The notes below the pieces were generated by a model. The model was not told where the DNA came from. It saw nothing but the letters and a program-made list of their open reading frames with translations, and ran no database searches. A program made the position numbers and the translations under genes. DNA of 64,000 bases from Tyto alba (Eukaryota > Chordata > Aves > Strigiformes > Tytonidae): assembly GCF_018691265.1 (NCBI RefSeq), contig NW_024881272.1:23673323-23737322 (forward strand). The letters run 5' to 3'. Every line of letters starts with the position of its first letter. Position 1 is the first letter of the stretch. This document shows positions 60,801-64,000 of this stretch, piece by piece.

Positions 60801-63731
60801 AAAGGCTGGCATTGTGGTGTGTGCAGCCTTAAGCTGTGCATATTGGCAAGTTATTGGGTGTCAGATTTCATGATTTGGGCATAAAGGCTGCCTTTCAGTT
60901 AAGGCAGTGGGAAAAACATTTAAGCTGCTTTATGGAAGTAGGTAGCTGAAAGGCTGGGGGCTGCTCCTTCAGACATAAACACTTCTTGGCACATAAAGCA
61001 AGGGTGCATATAAGTGGGCATGTTCTACATTGTGTCTTATTAAGTTTTGAAATCTAGAGCCTTTGAAGGTTGCCTTTGAAAGAGAGAGCAGACTTGGGCT
61101 TGGGGGAAGGCACTGGGCACTGACTGAGCAGCCACTTTGTCTCTGAGAAAAAAAAAAAAAAAAAGAAAAAAGAAAAAAAAGTCCAGAAAACCAGGAGGAC
61201 TTTGAACTGAATGAAGAGATTTGAAGCTAGAAGCAAAGAAACTTTGCTGCTTATGTTCGTGAAAGCAGGACTCGGTGTATTTGCAAATAAATCTGGCTTG
61301 TCTCAAATAAATGCTTATCTCCATCAACTTCTGACAAAAATAACCTGTGGCTGAATGGGAATGGCTGTCTGGGTGGAAGAAAGGTGACACATGGTTATCT
61401 TCTCAGCCTTTTTCGAGTTTATAGCTTCTCCCCCTCTGAAGTGTTAATGCCAGAAATAAACACAGTATTTTAGTAAAGATCCATGGTTTGTGAAATTACT
61501 TGCAGCCGTGGAGGGGGAATTGACTGTAATACAGGTTATTCACAGTTAATTTGATGTTGAAATTTTGAAACTAATAGTCACATGGAGGACTGGGTTGGAA
61601 AAGGGAGCTCACGTACTCTGCTTGTAATTTTTTTGTTTGTTTGTATGAGGAAGATAATGTTCTTGGTTAAGGGAGTGAAACACTATATTGTTTTAGTGGG
61701 CTGCAATAATGGTATTAATTTGATGCTTGCAGTGCTTTTCAGCCATTCCTAGATAAGTCCTAATATTTCATGTGCAGTGTTTGAATGCAAAATATATTTC
61801 AGGAAAATGAACAACATTTAAATTTGGCATTAACTACAAAGCAATACTTTATGTTGATAAAAATCTCAACAGTTTTTTAAAAGTAGAACCCCACAGAGAT
61901 ACTTCAGAATTAATTGATGGCAGATGAATTTAATGCAGTTAAAATGAATTAAACCCCTTGCTATTTAGAATAATATAAAAATGTCTGAATTTTATTCCCA
62001 AAAGAGGAAATACAGTTGTTAAGTCCAGATGGATTTTTATTTTTATTGGAATAAGTTTTGAGGCTAGTAATATTTTTTAAATTTTTTTTTTAATGTTACT
62101 ACCATAGTGTTGGATCTGGGACAGCACAGACCTGCTTTTTAAAAAGTGTTTTATATCCAGTTAAATTAACAGTTTTACAATGTTTATTTTGAAAATTAGC
62201 ACTTTCTTATTGAATTTGTAAGAATTGCAAAATAAGCATGGGGATTACGTACAGTATAGAAAAGCTGAGGGCTTGGTCCTATGTCAAGTTATTGTCAGCT
62301 GAAACGTGGTAACTGTCAATGTCTGTGATTGTAGCCTGCCCAAATGTAAGGTGATGTAGCAGGAGCTTAACTTCTTTTCAGCACGCTAAATCTGCCTGTG
62401 CTTTGGGCTTTCTGCCTTGCGCTAAGGGCTTGCACTGAGGCAGCTGCTGCGGTGCTGCAAGGGATGTGTGATCAGTTGATCATGTCTGAGACCTCAGTTA
62501 CAAAGACAAAATTAAAGGGATTCAATCTATTAATTTAGCTGAAGATGAAAGGCATTTCTGCTATTGCTGTGTCATTTTAAAGCTTCTCATTCCATAAAAT
62601 TATTAATCCTATCATGGTGGTTTGTCCTTTGCTATGTTTCACCCATTGAGAAGTTCTGGGCCCAATTCTATTCCACTGGAGCAGAATTCAGCAGACTTTC
62701 TTCAGTTGGGATTGGCATCAAAATGGATGACAAACCAGGAGGCTTACTACCAAAATAAGTGTTGCTTTGTCTCAAGTAAGAACGAAGCTGGAAAAAAACC
62801 CTACCACTGAGCATGGTACCATACTGCAGCTCCACTTGGAACAGAACATTGAATTATTACTGATAAATTTTGCAAACAGGTCCTAGGCTCGGAGAGTGGT
62901 ATATGAGGAAAATGAAGGACTAATAAAGGGGTCTGGATCATTGGGTGAGATAAGTGCAGTCAGGCAATGAGGGTTTCTATGTGGCCAAATGTCAAGTTGC
63001 ATGTATGAAAACTAGGAACTGTAAACCATAATTGAAACAAAGTGTGTCATCCCATGAAACTAAAAGTATCAGGTATTTAACTGGTGTTCAAGAGTTATCA
63101 TTGCGATCATGGATAAAAGCACTGTTGTGGTCCCCAGATTGCAAAATAAAAGGGTATCAAGTAGAGAGGTTATATTTTCTTGATACTTGGCACGCATGCT
63201 GCATATAGTATGAAGGTGAAGGATATTGATAAATTAAAATGCATTCAGCTGGAGAGCCAGTATTGTAAGTAAAACATGGAAAACATGGTGAGAACTGCAG
63301 GGAGCACAAAATACTTGGCTTAGCAAGCAGTGTCAGGGAAGACCTGATTGTAATAGGTGAGTCCCCTAAGTGGGGACAAAATATTGATAGTACATTTGAT
63401 GAGAAAAAGCTCTCCAGTCTAGCAGTCAGAAGCATATTATGATTCAGTTTTTGTAAGGTTGACCAAGCTTATTAGGTGTAAAATGAAATAATTTTCAATA
63501 AAATGTAGCTACTTTGTTGGGCAATGACATTGTGATTTGTTGTCTACTCCAGGTGAAGAAGTTGTTCTGCTTCCTGGCGGAAGGGAGCATAAGGAGTTAT
63601 TTAAGCAAAATAACAAGGAAATGTTACAGCAAGAAATGGTGCTAAGAAAAAGGGGAAAATGAACTTGTACTCTTGTGTTACAGATTCAGTGGTTCTTTCC
63701 TTTGACTCCGTTGGACATACAATAGGCTCAG
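24708..63731 (+). CDS. ST3GAL3: ST3GAL3 beta-galactoside alpha-2,3-sialyltransferase, N-terminal part
   Basis: The enzyme transfers sialic acid from CMP-Neu5Ac in alpha-2,3 linkage to terminal galactose, mainly of Gal-beta-1,3/1,4-GlcNAc chains, in the Golgi. Only two coding exons lie here, 24708-24822 and 63684-63731, encoding 54 residues. They give a short cytoplasmic end (MGLLVFMRN), a single signal-anchor membrane segment ([19 protein letters not shown], about residues 10-28) and the start of the luminal stem ([19 protein letters not shown]). This is the type II topology of sialyltransferases. The catalytic domain with its sialyl motifs is beyond the window. ATG 24708 is chosen because it matches the conserved start, has A at -3 and G at +4, and follows an in-frame TAG-containing leader. 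The splice phase is 1 at both exon borders. The neighbour KDM4A upstream, in the same orientation, matches human gene order. Confidence 0.95.
25326..25670. mobile_element. Non-autonomous hAT-like DNA transposon (345 bp)
   Basis: The left end GGATGTCTCTCAACC and the right end, GGCTGAGAAACACTG, are imperfect inverted repeats of the CAGTGTTTCTCAACC type seen in hAT elements. The flanking 8-mers, ATCTAAAA (25318-25325) and ATCCAGAA (25671-25678), match at 6 of 8 positions, as expected for an aged 8-bp hAT target duplication. There is no transposase coding, so it is a MITE-like relic. The internal family is not recognised. Confidence 0.6.
25679..26697. other. Intronic DNA, no feature seen
   Basis: This is AT-rich intron sequence between the hAT-like element and the CR1. 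Short frames here have no recognisable product. Confidence 0.6.
26698..27026 (-). mobile_element. CR1 LINE, 3' part, left of the LTR insertion
   Basis: The tract starts with catagaatcatggagtggt, then tgggttggagggaacctt, ccagttccaacccccctgcc and ggcagggacacc, the complement of a typical avian CR1 3' end. It is well conserved to gcccatttaagtactg, where an LTR interrupts it. The element lies on the - strand, with its 3' end at 26698. Confidence 0.95.
27027..28025 (-). mobile_element. Solo LTR of an endogenous retrovirus (999 bp) nested in CR1
   Basis: The element starts TGTCATGGTTTGAGC and ends CCCAGGACA (TG...CA). It is bounded by perfect 5-bp duplications TACTG at 27022-27026 and 28026-28030. 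Removing it and one TACTG restores a continuous CR1. The sequence matches a bird LTR type I recall, with a tcatggttt(a/g)agc terminus, a 'ggagacagtcctccac' block and 'gaagcttctcacag' near the other end. Read on the - strand it has a TATA-like AATAAAGTATTTAGG stretch and a later AATAAA at 27219-27214, so the retroviral sense is probably -. A 5-bp duplication suits ERVL-type elements. No internal gag, pol or env is present, so it is a solo LTR left by recombination. Confidence 0.88.
28026..28592 (-). mobile_element. CR1 LINE, right of the LTR, with reverse transcriptase remnant
   Basis: The CR1 resumes at tactggaaggccactataca, then tctaggctgaacaacctt and onward to ttggacattgagctgtcgac. Between about 28280 and 28295 a few hundred bases of the usual CR1 sequence are missing (internal deletion). 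The minus strand over 28349-28555 reads a piece of reverse transcriptase: [20 protein letters not shown], then [20 protein letters not shown]. The family's FADD catalytic motif is altered to FANT, and the copy is short and 5'-truncated, so it is dead. Confidence 0.93.
28593..41450. other. AT-rich intronic DNA without recognised genes or transposons
   Basis: This long stretch of ST3GAL3 intron contains homopolymers (T at 28681-28700, 31064-31078, 38411-38429; A at 33272-33291) and two imperfect TTCCATGG(G/A)AA palindromes at 31475 and 31551. It also has a GC-rich hairpin near 33.2 kb and a small GC-rich patch at 38.75-38.89 kb. No protein-like frame is convincing. Confidence 0.6.
33171..33216. 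other. GC-rich imperfect hairpin
   Basis: GGCAGCGG (33188-33195) and CCGCTGCC (33201-33208) are perfect inverted repeats around the 5-base loop catgt. Outside them, CCTGCCA and TGGCAGG can also pair, leaving an 11-base bulge on one arm. A structured RNA is possible, but the hairpin could equally be chance. Confidence 0.3.
41452..41930 (-). mobile_element. Old CR1 LINE 3' fragment
   Basis: The + strand is the complement of a diverged CR1 3' end: ataggataacaccagttggaa, tctagttcaacctcctgg, ttttgaaaacctccaagaat and ggagactgcacagcctctct, then caggctaaacaagccttg and tctttcctcatagg. It is more diverged than the 26.7-kb copy and lacks the intact terminal octamer repeats. Confidence 0.85.
42320..42445 (-). 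mobile_element. Short CR1 fragment
   Basis: The tract reads ctaggcaacctgttccgtgg, then gagaagtttttcctaatgtc and cagtctgaacctcctaacct. This matches the complement of a CR1 3' section (CTGGGCAACCTGTTCC..; TTTCTTCCTAATGTC..). Both ends are lost. Confidence 0.75.
42446..48470. other. Intronic DNA with several unidentified open frames
   Basis: No exon, RNA gene or known transposon is recognised. Features seen are a T/C run at 42479-42494, an (AT)10 microsatellite at 44230-44249, and a few longer stop-free stretches (42746-43024 +, 43661-44008 -, 45868-46317 +). None resembles a family I know. Confidence 0.55.
44230..44249. repeat. (AT)10 microsatellite
   Basis: An uninterrupted AT dinucleotide tract is followed by a T run. 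Confidence 0.9.
48475..49560 (-). mobile_element. CR1 LINE, 3' end plus part of ORF2, decayed
   Basis: The complement of CR1 begins at cacagaatcacagaatagtt and includes gcctcttgtcctttcaatgg, caaggctaaacaatcccagc and tttcagcctctcacatggca, to about 49135. From about 49160 to 49560 the complement matches the linker between endonuclease and reverse transcriptase of CR1 ORF2 (gctgtagaagcgcttcttgt, ttcaactccagtcaggcttt, gagcctggaggagtcatcct). The part between is missing, so this is one copy with an internal deletion or two adjacent fragments. Many stops and shifts make it inactive. Confidence 0.85.
49561..60087. other. AT-rich intronic DNA, little recognisable
   Basis: This is intron sequence with homopolymer tracts and a short TAA repeat at 52023-52036. 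The minus strand over 50206-50896 has two adjacent stop-poor stretches that I cannot assign. I see no exon or RNA gene. Confidence 0.55.
60088..60110 (+). repeat. Poly-T tract (T23)
   Basis: An uninterrupted T run lies immediately left of a GC-richer 500-bp block. On the - strand it would be a poly-A at the 3' end of that block. Confidence 0.9.
60111..60610. other. GC-richer block beside poly-T, origin unknown
   Basis: This 500-bp block stands out from its AT-rich surroundings. On the minus strand it ends in A23 and has stop-free stretches at 60528-60109 and 60434-60207. That is suggestive of a retrocopy, but no parent gene is recognised and no matching target-site duplication was found. Confidence 0.35.
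60660..60740 (+). repeat. T/G simple repeat
   Basis: The tract is made of TTTG, TTG and poly-T units (ttgtttgttgttttttgggt, then gttgtttgtttgttgtttgt). Confidence 0.85.
60741..63683. other. ST3GAL3: End of the ST3GAL3 large intron
   Basis: This is AT-rich intron with an A-rich run at 61148-61180. No exon is seen before the 63684 acceptor. Confidence 0.6.
63684..63731 (+). CDS. ST3GAL3: ST3GAL3 second coding exon (48 nt)
   Basis: The exon runs from the ttgtgttacag acceptor to gtacaa. Joined to the A left over from the previous exon it reads [16 protein letters not shown] plus one base, matching mammalian [15 protein letters not shown] of the luminal stem. The phase (2 + 45 + 1 nt) fits both neighbours. 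It is very short and isolated at the end of a 38.9-kb intron, so ab initio gene finders would easily miss it. Confidence 0.93.
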
Positions 63732-64000
63732 GTACAACATTGCCTTCTTCTCTATCTCCCACCTCATGACAAGGCTTCTACTTAATTGGACATGGTAGCC
63801 ATGTTGGGAGGCAGGTCATTGAGTCAGACTTTTGTGGGAATCAACCATCTAGCCAAAGTGGGTAAACAGGTCCTTTCCTAAGTGTACAGGAAGCATTAAG
63901 GGTCTTGTGACACGAGGATTAACCTGTGAGGCCCTTTCCATCACCCAGCAAGGCAGATGGCCTGGACATGTTACATGCGTTAGTGATGTGGTTTGTGCTT
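63732..64000 (+). other. ST3GAL3: Start of the next ST3GAL3 intron
   Basis: This is intronic sequence after the gtacaa donor. The following exon, expected to continue with E(Y)DRLGF-like stem sequence, is not in the window. Confidence 0.75.

Larger units (their letters stand above)
24823..63683 (+). other. ST3GAL3: ST3GAL3 large intron
   Basis: This 38,861-bp intron lies between the first two coding exons. It contains a hAT-like element, a CR1 with a nested LTR, older CR1 fragments and many homopolymer runs, all listed separately. No other exon of ST3GAL3 or of a nested gene is supported. Confidence 0.85.

Noticed and set aside
60081..60870. Candidate target duplication CAGATTT on both sides of the GC-rich block
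   Set aside because: Only seven bases match, and the right-hand copy is about 250 bp beyond the block's apparent end, so it is likely chance.

Overview
The window is vertebrate nuclear DNA and almost certainly avian. The evidence is a set of CR1 LINE copies that read like bird CR1, one of them split by an LTR of a type seen in neoavian and passerine genomes, large introns, and one CpG-island promoter. It holds the 3' end of one gene and the 5' end of the next, both on the + strand. Their order matches the human pair KDM4A then ST3GAL3.

Layout: (1) 364-3958 carries the last five coding exons of KDM4A (JMJD2A), a histone H3K9/K36 demethylase. They encode the end of the second (extended) PHD finger, the double hybrid Tudor domain and the conserved C-terminus, followed by a 3' UTR with polyadenylation signals from 5524. 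(2) About 5.6-22.5 kb is intergenic. It is ordinary to about 9.4 kb, then clearly GC-richer, with an ancient CR1 relic at 18.9-19.4 kb and no gene I can support. (3) 22.5-23.6 kb is a degenerate GCAGTG-rich tract ending in a 22-bp minisatellite, five registers of which carry an ATTGG (inverted CCAAT) box. It abuts a CpG island at about 23.62-24.33 kb. (4) The island contains the presumed first, non-coding exon of ST3GAL3, which carries an upstream ORF. The first coding exon is 24678-24822 and the next, of 48 nt, is 63684-63731. The gene continues beyond the window.

The 38.9-kb ST3GAL3 intron contains a probable non-autonomous hAT element (25326-25670), a CR1 split by a 999-bp endogenous-retroviral solo LTR with a perfect 5-bp target duplication (26698-28592), and older CR1 fragments (41.45-41.9, 42.3-42.4 and 48.5-49.6 kb). 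The rest is AT-rich intronic DNA with homopolymer and simple-repeat tracts.

The two genes do not form a pathway: one is a chromatin eraser/reader, the other a Golgi sialyltransferase. They are linked only by conserved neighbourhood. I found no clearly new biological system. The best leads are the spliced uORF of ST3GAL3, the CCAAT-bearing promoter minisatellite and the nested transposon insertion.
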